64,000 nt of DNA from Margaritifera margaritifera (lineage: Eukaryota; Mollusca; Bivalvia; Unionida; Margaritiferidae): assembly GCA_029931535.1 (NCBI GenBank), contig JAQPZY010001521.1, positions 1,933,001-1,997,000 on the forward strand. The letters run 5' to 3'. The notes under the pieces were generated by a model. The model made no database searches. It saw only the letters and a program-made list of their open reading frames with translations, and was not told the origin of the DNA. Both the position numbers and the translations under genes were made by a program. Each line of letters starts with the position of its first letter. Position 1 is the stretch's first letter. Shown in pieces: positions 24,271-37,735 of the stretch.

Positions 24271-24799
24271 ATTGTGAAAGAATGTTCAAGTGATGATATA
24301 AATCGCTAAGTGTTGTCTACTTTGTGTGCACTATGCTCGCAGTAGAAGTTCAGAATAGTCCACGAGTTAAGATAACGGTCACGTGCGAGGTAGCATAGAG
24401 CTATCCTGCACCGGTGTTCTACACTGGAAAACAATGTCATACACATACAGGAATGTGAGAAAGTCTTTTCCACCTAATAGAAACGTTAGAAGGATCTTTT
24501 CCACCTAAGATTATAAGTACCTTAAACGGGATAAAAGGATAAGTCTTAACAAACAATCAATTGGAACACCTCGTAATTTACTATTATAATCCACCTCAGA
24601 ATTCCTTAAATGGAGTTATACAGTGCACAAACGAGAAATCGCCGGGAAATGTCGGAGGACTCAGTCACACGCTAAAGTGTGCTAGGCGTAATAGAACAAT
24701 GAATTATCTGCACAAGTTTTTAAAAGAGCGTTCTCTAGTCAGCTCATGCTTGAAAATAGAATCTTGGGTCAATCAGGGACATTGACTTTGTCTGAGTTC

Positions 24800-25860
24800 A
24801 TCTAGAACATCCCCTTCAAAAAGGTTCTATGCTGCAGCAAACGAATCATCATTTTATCTCAGACGAACGAAATTGGCTCTTCGGTATACTACCAGACTAT
24901 CCTCTAATCCATCAAATCCCGCATATGATGTCGTCTTTAGGCCCAAGTACCAAACCTTGTATGCACCGAAACCAAATATCATTCCACCATTTGATATACG
25001 AGTTTGTCCTCACCTAGAAGCAGCAAAAATGAGTGTTGCAAATTTCTGTATTTCCAGATCACCACCGTGGTTATCAATGCCTCCCAAATTAATATTTCTC
25101 CTTTGCGAATTCATAAAGTCATCAACAAATCCTCTCCTTTTTTCAGAGTAAATTCAATAAAATCAGATTTTTCTATCGTAGCCATACCTCCCTGTATACA
25201 GACGGTTCGAAGCTGCCATTGCAACATCCCACGGCGCCATCTCGAACCGGTTACCTGAGACAGTCTCAATTTTTAATGCAGAAATTAAAACCATACTCAA
25301 AGCTTTGAGCTATATTGAAACATTTCAAAAACAAACTTCATCGTCATTTCGGATTCCCTTTCCACGTTGAAAGTCTTGTAGAATCTTAAATCTGACAACC
25401 CTTTAATATACCAGATATTGCTGAAACATCATGTTCTCATACAATCTGGGAAAAGGATTTTGTACTGTTGGCTGCCTAATCACGTTGATATAAAGGGTAA
25501 TGAAAGGATAGATAAAGCAGCCAAAGCTGCCCTGTAGTCATACTTGGCAAAATATGTGAAATGAAAACTCCACAAACTTCAGAAGATCAAACGCACTATT
25601 GGAGAGTGGCATCCCTAGTATGCAAAAAAATCACAAAGATGAGGTGGTATTGTGCCGATCGCGTATCGGATACACATACCTGACTCATGCATACCTACTG
25701 AAGAGAGGACCTCGACCAGAGTGCATACCATGCCAGTATCTACTGACAGCGGAACACATTAATATCGTATGTATTTTGACGTAAACTGCATGAAAAAAGG
25801 TGTATTATGATGTACAACCCGAGCAAATCTTGGACTTTTTTGATTGGATTGCGGTTTATA
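24800..25860 (+). pseudogene. LINE fragment (family B): post-RT linker, RNase H and C-terminus
   Basis: Frames spread over three phases give SSFYLRRTKLALRYTTRLSS, NPSNPAYDVVF, PPFDIRVCPHLEAAK, then the RNase H segment equivalent to unit 2 57517-57860 (HVDIKGNERIDKAAKAAL in corrected frame) and LLTAEHINIVC near 25740. This order matches LINEs that carry an RNase H domain after the reverse transcriptase. Many stops, so inactive. In unit 2 most of the 5' part is deleted. Confidence 0.75.
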
Positions 25861-26031
25861 TAACTTTATCTTTTATTTTATATACATTTTACAGAATATC
25901 AACATCTTTACGTGTTATATTTTATCTTGTTGCTCTTCGTGTCTAAAATTATTTGGAAGGGTTTATCTTCCTAAATTTGTATTCAATTCATTTTACATTT
26001 TTGGAACTTTACCTTTAGTTGGAACCACATA
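25861..26031. other. AT-rich spacer, no gene seen
   Basis: Sequence between the LINE remnant and the TA-flanked MITE. Only short frames without recognisable motifs. Confidence 0.6.
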
Positions 26032-26206
26032 CCGTATATACTCGCGTATAATTTGATACCAACTGCAAACTGCATAGACCCAGATCTGCCTCCGTGAAAT
26101 CAATAAAACAACAACATAGACCCGGATCTGCCGGCGCATTATGCGACGGCAGATCAAGGACTATGCTGTTTGCAGTTCGACCCTGATTATACGCGAGTAT
26201 AGACGG
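26032..26206. mobile_element. TA-flanked MITE with subterminal palindrome
   Basis: 175-bp element starting CCGTATATACTCGCGTATAA. Its right end, read in reverse, is CCGTCTATACTCGCGTATAA. Both ends are flanked by TA (26030-26031 and 26207-26208). The inverted similarity continues inward through AACTGCAAAC and ATCTGCC. Near the right end GATCTGCCGGCGCAT pairs with ATGCGACGGCAGATC as a strong hairpin. TA flanks suggest a Tc1/mariner-type source. It has no coding capacity. Confidence 0.75.
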
Positions 26207-26865
26207 TAGTCACTATTGTTGTGCGGTACTGTAAAACACTAGTAAAGACGTCGACATCATCTCAGTCGAGTACTGTACGCTATGATGGCGTGTGATGTGC
26301 ATATGTCATTTGGTAAAAAAGATACATCAATATGCAATATTGCAGCTACTGTAGTTTTTTTTTTTCTTCTTCCGATCATTGGCGGAAGAGCTAGAAAGTT
26401 TTCCGATTGAATAGGAAACCCCTCTTTTTTTATAGCCGACAGGCAGAAGTACTAGCTGGTGCAGAGAATTTCATGGCAGAAGAAATGCGATGCAAATTAA
26501 AAAATACATACACATGTGAAATAGCTCTAAAAGCTCGAGAAGAGGCAGCAGGTGTCAAAAATAAGAATACGAATGAGGACAATAACGAATAGAGGCATGA
26601 TATATGATAAACTGATATAGTGTATGTGTATGTGTGTTTGTGTGTGTCTGTGTGTGTTTGTGGCAAGTGTTATATGAAACTCAACCATATATATGAAACA
26701 AATTGAAACACACCTATAACACCATTGTCATATACTTTGTTTTAATTAACTTAAACCATCTAAACAAATGTTAAATTGAAAACTATTTAGTGATATTTTC
26801 TATTTCATGTTAAGTTATTCAGTTAGGAAGATACTTGATTGGTTCGTTTTGCGTTTGATAGACGA

Positions 26866-27984
<1,119 letters not shown>

Positions 27985-29080
27985 AATAGCTAGATGGATG
28001 GCACAGATAGATAAATAGATAGTGTATTTAATTTATCGATCAATCGATAGCTAGATATATGGCACAGATAGATAATAGGTAGCGCATTTAGTTTATCGAT
28101 CAATCGGTAGCTAGATATATGGCACAGATAGATAATAGGTAGGGCATTTAGTTTATCGATCAATCGGTAGCTAGATATATGGCACAGATAGATAATAGGT
28201 AGGGCATTTAGTTTATCGATCAATCGGTAGCTAGATATATGACACAGATAGATAATAGGTAGCGCATTTAGTTTATCGATCAATCGATAGCTAGATATAT
28301 GACACAGATAGATAATAGGTAGCGCATTTAGTTTATCGATCAATCGGTAGCTAGATATATGACACAGATAGATAGTAGGTAGCGCATTTAGTTTATCGAT
28401 CAATTGATAGCTAGATATATGGCACAGATACATAATAGGTAGCGCATTTAGTTTATCGATCAATCGATAGCTAGATATATGGCACAGATATATAGCTAGC
28501 GCATTTAGTTTATCGATCAATTGATAGCTAGATATATGGCACAGATAGATAAATAGATAGCGCATTTAGTTTATCGATCAATCGATAGCTAGATATATGG
28601 CACAGATATATAGATAGCGCATTTAGTTTATCGATCAATCGATAGCTAGATATATGGCACAGATACATAATAGGTAGCGCATTTAGTTTATCGATCAATC
28701 GATAGCTAGATATATGGTACAGATATATAGATAGCGCATTTAGTTTATCGATCAATTGATAGCTAGATATATGGCACAGATAGATAAATAAATAGCGCAT
28801 TTAGTTTATTGATCAACCGATAGCTAGATATATGGCACAGATATATAGATAGCGCATTTAGTTTATCGATCAATCGATAGCTAGATATATGGCACAGATA
28901 TATAGATAGCGCATTTAGTTTATCGATCAATCGATAGCTAGATATATGGCACAGATATATAGATAGCGCATTTAGTTTATCGATCAATTGATAGCTAGAT
29001 AGATGGCACAGATAGATAAATAGGTAGCGCATTTAGTTTATCGATCAATCGGTAGCTAGATGTATGGCACAGAGACATAT
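27985..29080. repeat. Minisatellite array of about 60-bp units
   Basis: About 18 head-to-tail copies, strictly 60 bp from 28021 to about 28480 and then 56-60 bp. The units share the core GCGCATTTAGTTTATCGATC followed by a GATAGCTAGATATATGGCACAGA-type half. Variants (CGGTAG/CGATAG/TTGATAG, GGTAGC/GATAGC) form an ordered pattern along the array. Unit 2 has only about two copies at 57930-58010, flanked by the same unique sequence. Long minus-strand frames (LCHISSYRLIDKLNAL) come from the 3n unit length. Confidence 0.97.
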
Positions 29081-29399
29081 GGCACGATAATATATCGATA
29101 AACCAAACGAAATAAATAAACGATATACAGGGAAAGCGATAGATGAGAAGAGACACACATGGTACCGAGTTAGATAATCACTGTAGGATAGACATGCATG
29201 TGAAACTCAAAATATCAACGTTTGTAGGCGTTGCTATCAATGTTTAAATGAAATGCTTTTGATATATATCACTTAATATATAAAAAGAGTCGCATCTGGG
29301 TGGAATGTGAAATCAGCATATTTAACAATTCAGACATCTATGCAATCTCGAATTCCTTCGTAATTTTGCTAACTGATATCCATAAATTTTTCACTATTA

Positions 29400-32300
29400 T
29401 TTAATTTTTAGTTTTCATTAAATGTTGATCTTTCAATGTATTCGGAAGTATGTAATAATATTTCTTAATAAAATTCAGTCTAGCCTCTTTAAAGAATTCA
29501 CGCTCAAAGAGGTAGTGGAATTCATCATCCAAAATATTATACTGACATTTGGTACATTTTCTTTTTTCATATAGAAATGTATTCCATCGACCAGTTTCAA
29601 CAGGTAATTTATGGTTTGACGTCCTAAACTTCAAGATAGGTAAGTACGCTTTTTTAGGAAATTTAATTAAATAATCTTCCAATTCGATACCCATTTTATA
29701 CATTTAAAAATGTTGCCCTTTGGACCATTTTTCTACAATAGATAACAAGTCTTTTTTGTGTTGATATAAGAGAACGGTTTTAATATAATTCCTTATGGCA
29801 CAAATGTTATCATTTTTATTATTTAACCATACATCATATCTTCCACCTTTTCAACATTTCTCTTTATATGCGCTATCCATTTATGATAAAAATGTCCGAA
29901 TCAAGATCTAAGCACATCATTTTATATCCTATACTTGACAATTGATTTTACTTTCAGTAATGAGTGATAGCCAAAAGTTAATCATACGCATATTGATAGT
30001 GATGTGTAATGCATGCCGGCCTAATTCTGCATGTAATATATAGACTGGAGTACTTTTTCGTAAATTTGTTATTTTCCTTAGAAATTCATTATGGGATTTT
30101 TATATTAAATCCAGAACTTTATATCCCCATATTTCTCTCCCATAGGTAAATATTGTATAATGGTATGGTCAAATAATTTTAACTGCGGATCTAAAAGCAA
30201 ATTGAAGTTCCGTATTCTCTTAAACAAAAGGTTAAGAACCTGACGGGCCTGATCAATAACATGATTTCTTGCCTTGCAAAATTTCCTGGATTTTTAGAAG
30301 AAAACGGCTAGATATTTATAAAGATCAACTACATCTAAACTATGACCATCAAAAAGAATTGTAAATGCTTGACGCGTCTTGCTCCAAAAACCATTATCTT
30401 GGTTTTAATATAATTAATATTTAATTTCCAATCCTTGCAGTATTGTAGAAAACAATTTAAACTCTCTTTGAGTTTTATTTCACACTCAGCTAGTATGACA
30501 GTATCACCTGCTTAAGAAGAATTAAAACCTCGAGTAACATTGTCACATCATCGTGAGAAAAATTAACTTGAGTTCCTTCACTGTTATTTTGACACAGAAA
30601 TAATTCTAAATCGTTAATAAATAATGAAAAAAGTAAAGGAATGAGAGTTTCCCCTTGTCGAAGACAATTATTACAAGCAAAAAATAGCTGTTTGTTCACC
30701 ATTGCACTTAATAAGAGATTTTATACCCTGGTACATGTTATAAATTATCCTTTAAACATTTTCCATCAATATTGTATTTGATTAGCTTTTGACAAAGACT
30801 AACTCTCCAAACTGAATCAAACGCTTTTTGAAAGTCAACAAAATAACAAAATAATTTTGAGTTTCCTTACTTTCAGGATGTCAGTAAGTGAATACAAAAC
30901 AAAAATATTATCAGTTGTTGAGTATTTTTACGCAATCATGTCTGGTTTTCTTCTAGAATATTAGAATTATCGATAAAATTTGTTAATCTGTTGTTGAAGA
31001 TTGATGTGAACAGTTTTCCTAAAGAACATATCATAGTTGTTGGACGGTAATTTACTGGATTAATTTGACTTCCAGTACCCTTGTAAATAGGTCATATAAT
31101 CCCTCCAACCAAGCATCTGATGTAATTCCCGAATCAAGAATTAAGTTACAACGACTTTCATACAGAGGAAGCATTAGATTTAAGGTTGCTTTTATATACT
31201 CATTGAAAATTCCGTCATGGACATAAGCTTTATAATTCTTAAGTTTCTTAACAAGGGAAGTAATTTCATCACTAGTAATGTAGATATTGGGGATTTCATC
31301 ATCATCATTGTTATTAATTCAAAATTTTCATTTGCCACTGGGGTTGTGTTGAAGTTCTTAAAAAAAACTCTTACAATTCTTCAATTTTCATATTCGAATT
31401 CTCCTTTTGCGTTTCTAATTTGTTCATGACTTTCAAAAATCTCTTGGTTTCCTTGAGTTTTTTTAAGCTTATTCATGGTTATATTGTTGTTAACATTTAT
31501 ATATTTATTCATACTTTTCTTATATAATTTACTTTTTTGTTCTATTTTTCTTCATTTATCTGTGTTGGATATATGTTAAACATTTTCTTGGCCTTATTGT
31601 ATTCCATTCTTAACTTATGATATTCGCTGCCAAACCAAGATCTACTAAATCCAGGATGAGTAACAATTCTGCGTCTAGTTTCAAATGTTGTGCTAGCTGA
31701 TGCTCTGAAAAGAAATGATAATTGCTCGATAATAAAATTAAAATCAGTTTTATTTACTGAAGTAATAATGCGTTGTTTTGCTTTAATACATGATACTAAT
31801 TCGCTAAAATCGCTGGGATCTATATTGGCGCAAACTTGTTCCTTTATCAACTTCGATAGAAATAGGAACTGTCAACAAAGAATGACCGTAACTAAAAAGT
31901 GAATATAGATAAATAACTTCGAAATCGTTGACCAGTGTTAGGACTTCCACGCTTGAAATAGCATCGTCAATCAGAGATACATTACAAAAACTTGTTATGT
32001 ATGATGTTTATATAATATTATAAATATTTTAGGAAATTATAAATGTTTCTTGACTTTAATATTTGCTTAAACCTTAATGTTAAGTATAATGTTGACATGT
32101 TTATCTATTGTCCTTGAATTAGGTTGCTTACTTCGTATTTTGAGTTCAAGGACGGTTTGGTAAACATGTTATAGATTCAATTTGAGGTCAATATTGATTT
32201 TGTTTACAGATAAAACTAGAATTTCCCTTAGAGTTGTGTGTTAAGAGTCACATACACAATAATATTCTAGAACATTATGTCATGTGACCGATCTTTATAT

Positions 32301-34650
32301 ATACCATGTTTAATGGACAGTTTTTCAGTTTCGACCTTAATATCAGTCTTTTAAAGAGCCATTACAGTTGTGAAAAATCATTTCAAACTCAGAGGGAGGA
32401 ATTATTAAAAATATTCATTGGATTATAAAAGTACACATAGACTTTTGTATTTTGGATTTTGAATTGATGTTTTCGGGATTTATGTGAACTTATTCAAAGA
32501 TATTCTGCAGTACTTCATTATGGCACATCATCACACTAAAGACTACTGGCACATCCGAACATTAATGACTATTGGCACATCAAAACATTCAAGGATACAG
32601 TCATTCATTCGGAACATTCTATATTTAGGACTTGTGATTAGGACACTTAGGATTATTGGATTATTTGGATTTTAATTCACATTACTGTAAGTATCTTTTG
32701 AATTATCATTTTAATTGTCTAGAAATAAATAGCTTGTTGATTTTTACTTGATTTGTTGGTTTCACTTTCTTTCTGTTGCATTTTTCTTAGACCATGGAGT
32801 AGTAACAAACTGAATTTATCCACATCTCTATCTTTACCAAACCTTCCATTCAATATTAAAAGATTATTACATCTACAAATATCAGTGAGTTTTCGTCCTT
32901 GCTTATTCAAACATTTATCTTCACTAACATGCTTTTGTGATAAATGTTTTGCATCTAAGGAAGAAACTAAAACTTAAAATAATCTGTAATTGTATTGTCA
33001 AAATCGAGATAATCAGCCAGAAATGTCACAACCTCTATACAGTCATTCTCAATGGATGTTCTTGCATTGATATCTCATAATAAAAACACATTGGGATGTG
33101 ATGTACACATGGATGTGATTTCTGCATCAAACATTTCAATATTATCATTAGTTACAAATTTTGAATTTTTAGGACGTAAATAAACAACACCTAAAATGAT
33201 ATCTTTGTCACCATTAGCAATTATCTTTCATAATGTTAACCACATTACACAGTCACTGGATGAATGTATATGTAATAGAGCCATACAGTTTATTTTCATA
33301 AAGACCCCCATATCACTAGATTTTCTAAGATACCTTTGTCTCCTTGTTTGATGAACAAGCATATAACCTGAGAAAGTAATCACGTCAAAAAATCTTCCAG
33401 TTTGGTTTCAAGCACACTAAAAATGTCATAGTTTTGAAAAATGTCAGAAAATTCGAGGAAAAACAATCGCCTTTTAAACATCAAACATTCAAGGAAGCAA
33501 CTTTAATATCTATTGAATTTTGGACACGCTTAATATTACATTTGTTATTATTACAAGATGCTTTGAATGTATTATCAGTTATATACCTATTCGAATTGGT
33601 ATCATTTTCTGTATATTTTGCGTGTGCAACACTGCAATGATAGGTCTCGTTTTGAATCGCATGTTCCCTCCGTGCTCACCTAAGTGGGATTTTCTTTGCT
33701 ATTGTTATTGTCCATGTTGACACATCTGACTAGGTTTGTGGGTGAGGCACGTGCATTCGATGCTGATGTGTGATTTGCCGACTTAGTTGTAACTGTATTA
33801 ATCGCCCTGGCTTGGGTATTGACCGAGTAGTTGGGCTTGGGTATTGACTGAGTACTTGGTCTTGGGTATTGACCGGGTACTTGGGTTGCTCATGACTACT
33901 GTCAAGAGCAGGAACATATGATTGTGTTGAATCAACCAAAAGCTTTCAAGGCGACACATCGCTAGTTTTGCTGCGTTCATTCACATATTTGTCTTGATGA
34001 TGCTCATATCCAACACTACACTATACAACAATTTCTGCCTCAGAAGCTGTGTCCGGTGGATCAATCAAAATCTCCGTATTTTGTATTACCTCCATTTCGG
34101 AATCGCGCAGCACCAAATAATCATGATGCGTTCTTGTGTTCACCTGTCTATGTTATGAAACATCACTGTTAAGAGAGAGCATTGTCTTTCCCATCACCGT
34201 ATACCAATCGTCGAACGAATCGGAGATCACATCCAAAATTTCTCTTTGCTAATCGCGATTTATGCCATATCCACTCCACTCGAGCTTATGTGCACTGGAC
34301 AAAATTAACTCAAAATCAGGGTAATCTCTGAATGCAGTTATAATCGGGCAATGAGATATTTCTGGATTTGGTTTCTTCCCCATGTGAACAAATTATTTCT
34401 GATGTGGACCGACTATATGTACATGCTATACAAAGATCTCGTCGATTTATATTTCAGTATGTTTACTCAAGAATGATTTTATCAAAGCTGTTCAATTTTA
34501 ACCGACCGTCTCTGAAACCTCCCTAAATATCAGGTTATTTTATCTGTTGCGTGCCTCGGCATCAATGCTCTTGTACTGAAACACGTTCACACAGTCACGC
34601 ATGCTACTCAGGTCGCTATGCAGCTCATGCACGGAATCCTCGAGTGATAC
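29400..34650 (-). pseudogene. Nearly full-length, decayed LINE (family A) with ORF1 and ORF2
   Basis: Reads right to left. At 34000-34560 lies ORF1, with YKSIDAEARNR, NNLIFREVSETVG and HCPIITAFRDYPDFELILSS. A three-copy repeat of about 27 bp (CTTGGGTATTGACCG) lies near 33815-33890. The apurinic endonuclease spans 33700-32720, with SDIFQNYDIFSVLETKL, ILGVLFIYVLK-like sequence and LTDICRCNNLLILNGRFGK. The linker is at 31850-31540. The reverse transcriptase has CLRQGETLIPLLFSLFINDL at about 30640-30690. The C-terminus has LKFRTSNHKLPVETGRW and DDEFHYLF at 29510-29640. Numerous stops make it inactive. There is no counterpart between 58170 and 60390 of unit 2. Confidence 0.8.
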
Positions 34651-34775
34651 ATTGTAAACTGGATGCGCGAGACTCTGTTAACTCCGGTTTGGTACGGTTT
34701 TGTACGTTAATAGCGAAGCCACGCTGATTTACAGGCGGACATTTAATTTACTCGGGTATACTGCATCTGTGCCAC
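34651..34775. mobile_element. Partial copy of the TIR element found at 58644-59069
   Basis: GTAAACTGGATGCGCGAGA, GTTAACTCCGGTTTGGTACGG and CCACGCTGATTTACAGGCGG match the terminal region of the unit 2 element. No right end was found before the CT tract, so it is truncated here. Confidence 0.5.
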
Positions 34776-34981
34776 TGCACACTACTAAATCATACAATTT
34801 GAAAACAATTTAAATATTGAGGAAAATGTCTTATTATGACAGAACCGCGTGCCTCAATTCGTTTTCTTTACTCTTTTCGATTTCGCAGATTTTTGATTTT
34901 CAAATGCAAGGTAAAAGTTCAAAGATAAAGTTATTATATGAAACGATACCAATTCGTCTTATTTTCTTAGATTCTTTAATG

Positions 34982-34985
<4 letters not shown>

Positions 34986-35039
<54 letters not shown>
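34986..35039. repeat. (CT)n microsatellite
   Basis: About 54 bp of TC/CT repeat. Confidence 0.96.
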
Positions 35040-35042
<3 letters not shown>

Positions 35043-35814
35043 ATCTAAATGTACTCCGTTCAATCATTTATTATAAGGGTGATGTTAGGATTATAATTAT
35101 TTCCTTTTCATTAATTACTGCTTTAGTGTTAATCTCGACTCCCGTCTGTATTTAGTGTCGCTGACCTTCCCGAGATGAAAGCACACTTGCACTGTTCGGA
35201 TAACTGGCGACCTAGGTGAAGCTTAGCTGTACTCTAAATTTAAAAAAATGTATGTTAGAGTACGGGGTTTAGCTTCCACATTCCAAGTTTTTCCGCATTT
35301 AGCGGTTTTTTGGGTCTCGTCATCAAAGGAAATTTCAAAGGCTCATGATACAAAACATTATTCTAAATTTAATTTGGAATCTGTTATATCCATTTTTATG
35401 GGGTTTTTTGTTGTTTTTTTTCTTCCTATTTTGCTGCTGAGAAAATATAAGGTGAATAAAAGCTAAAGTGTCATATTATTGGGGGAAATGTAAAACATTC
35501 GTAGATGTAAGAAACTGTTATTCAGAAAACACAACAAACAACTTTAATTTTGCATTTCAAGCAATTGAAAAAGACGAGTTTGTTTTCTATTAAATTTCAA
35601 ACTTCTGTCTATGGAGAACTGCATTGAAGACGTGAGTCACAAACAATAAAAAAAATTATTCACATCCTATACGCTCTTTACAATAATTCTGTTCGCAGTG
35701 ATTATAATATCAATCTTAATTTCAAACGAATATATCATCTTACGGCTGGTTTTTGAACGTCATATTCACATAGGTTATTATTCAATCAATTAGTGAATCC
35801 ATCCATCCATCCAT
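35040..35814. other. Inter-unit spacer between units 1 and 2
   Basis: No gene or recognised element. Not obviously related to the spacer before unit 3 (59363-60389). It ends in a short CATC tract at about 35800-35816. Confidence 0.55.
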
Positions 35815-36109
35815 CTTTTTATCCGTCTGTCTATCTAACTACCTACACGTGTATGGACAACCTTCACTCGAATTAACACGAAAGATACGCCGTCCTATTC
35901 TTTTATAATTTTTTTATCTTCCGCATTATTTACTCTCACATCATCTCCCATGATTGTGTTTTTATCTCTTTTCTTTGAGGATTGTTCTACGATGGTAGTG
36001 GAGATAAATCATTATTTATTCTGACTTAAAATGTCCTATATCTTCTCTGAATATTTTATAAGTACAAGCTAGCAATTTTTTTTCCTAATAATGTACCATT
36101 AGCAGTTTT

Positions 36110-36665
36110 GTTATTTTGACCAATTACAGGCTTGAACAGTATAAATTAAGGGTAATAAATAGGTCAATATTTTGCTTCAAAGGAACAACAGTAAGTTTGG
36201 ATTGGCCTAAATGAATTTTAAAGCGTTGTACTGAATGTGTTATTCTTCATTGGTTAGCACGCGACATGAATGTCCCATTGTCCGCAAAGCGCGAGATCGC
36301 TGGAGGGAACGTTTGAGACCTTTATTTACATGTTTAATCCATCAATGGATACAAAGTGTATAATATGATTTAATTTAATGATATTCAAAGAGAAGACAAT
36401 AGACGACGTCGAGAACTACTCTACGAGACTTTGTACTAAAAATAAGAGTAGGTTTAGTTATTTGAGACATGTATAAAGGCTTGTCAATTACGTATATCAA
36501 TACATGTATCTAAAGAAGGCCATGCTCAATCGTAACCGTATTTCTATGTTGGAGTTAATTTGTGAATGTACACTAACCTAAAAGTTATAGATACTATTTT
36601 AAACTTATCTCACATACGTTGGATACAAAACATCAGTCAGTGTCAGTTTCAAGCATCAAGGAGAT
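36110..36665 (+). promoter_or_regulatory. Conserved block with three CCAAT boxes, candidate distal promoter, unit 2
   Basis: CCAAT at 36120-36124 and inverted ATTGG at 36201-36205 and 36249-36253. A GCAAAGCGCGAG E2F-like stretch follows near 36284-36295, and TATAAA lies at 36472-36477. All three CCAAT boxes and the GC stretch are conserved in unit 3 (60704, 60784, 60832), and the block is among the best conserved between the units. Several NF-Y sites are known in promoters of vertebrate cell-cycle genes. The promoter role here is inference. Unit 1 lacks the block. Confidence 0.5.
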
Positions 36666-36688
36666 ATGGATTTATCTGAAGAATGCCG
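36666..36688 (+). CDS. Candidate upstream first coding exon of CDC25 copy 2
   Basis: ATG with G at -3 and +4, encoding MDLSEEC plus two bases, followed by the strong donor CCG|GTAAGAG. The exon leaves the same phase as the proximal 14-nt exon 1. Splicing to exon 2 (44649) would therefore be in frame, giving R-L-H-L-G-S and a protein of 355 residues. An in-frame TAA at 36600-36602 precedes it. Unit 3 conserves ATG, frame and donor (61249-61271). The intron would be about 8 kb. It could instead belong to an unrelated transcript. Confidence 0.4.
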
Positions 36689-37112
36689 GTAAGAGTCCAC
36701 TTTCATAAGTTTAAGTAATATTTATTTAAAGGCATATGCTTAAAGCTAAAACAAAAGCTCTGTTAAGTACAAAAATTGAGACTGAACTAAATTCTGACAT
36801 ATCGAACTTTTTGTAAACTACGTGTACCGACGATGCTATGTGCATACGTTCTAAATAAACCACAAGGTTTCACTAGTAGGCACTACTCGTAAGAATAAGA
36901 ATACAACAAGAATGGTTGTGTCTACTGCGCACATGACAAGCCTCAATATGTCACTCATGGAAAAACTTGTAGGAGTAGCAGTTGCCGACATCATGGAATA
37001 AACAAATCAACTTTTTATGTACCAATTGTTTTTGCAAATTATTTAATTGAACACAATTAGGCATTTTTGTGACATAAAAATAAAGAATCTTGCTCCAATA
37101 TTTGAGGACATT

Positions 37113-37382
37113 CAGGGGCGGTTTAAATTTGGGGGGTGGGGTGGGGGGGGGGCGGCAAACAAAAAATGAATGAATAAAAAAGAGAAAGAGACATAGCGTA
37201 AAATAGAAGATAATAAGCGTCTAAAAAAGAAAGAGAAAAACAGAAGGAAAGAATAAACGTGTGTGTGTGCGTGTTTATGTCCGCGTACGCACAATATTCA
37301 TTTTCGAAAGTTAAATGTGGGGGAGGGGGCGAGCCAGGCTGAAGGTTCGCCTAGGGCGCCAAATACCCTTGCCCCGGCCCTG
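37113..37382. mobile_element. hAT-like non-autonomous element with perfect 8-bp TSD and empty sites
   Basis: 270-bp element beginning CAGGGGCGG and ending CCGGCCCTG, flanked by the 8-bp duplication AGGACATT (37105-37112 and 37383-37390). Units 1 (about 2596) and 3 (about 61738, GAGTACATTG) have the uninterrupted site. The interior is G-rich then purine-rich, with no transposase frame. Confidence 0.8.
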
Positions 37383-37735
37383 AGGACATTGTTTATCTTA
37401 AGTTTTAAAATGCATCAAACGGCTGCAAAATAATTTGGTTACAATTCTTTCCGATGAAACTTATTCAACATCCAATGAAATATCATTTGGAGAAACTCAA
37501 GTGGTTACCTTTTAAACAGAGTAAAATACAATACATCAGTCCTTATGTACACAATTAACTTCAATAAATCAGTCCTTATGTACAAAGTTAACTTCAATAA
37601 ATCAGTCCTTTTACTTTCGCCGTCTCCCATCCCGCCTATCCCTCCCTAGGGATGCATTTAGGATTTTACAACTTTGTTGTCATCTAAATCATCGTCGTGA
37701 TACATCATACCACATACGATCATCCTCCCTCAGTT

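Noticed and set aside
27985..29080. Regular 60-bp repeats that might be taken for a CRISPR array or a repeat protein
   Set aside because: The context is eukaryotic and there are no unique spacers between conserved repeats. The whole unit is repeated and the open frames are caused by the unit length. Unit 2 has an unexpanded locus.
34651..34775. Match between 34.66 kb and 58.64 kb taken as further unit 1 to unit 2 homology
   Set aside because: The matching sequence is a dispersed TIR element, so it does not show that the segmental repeat extends that far.
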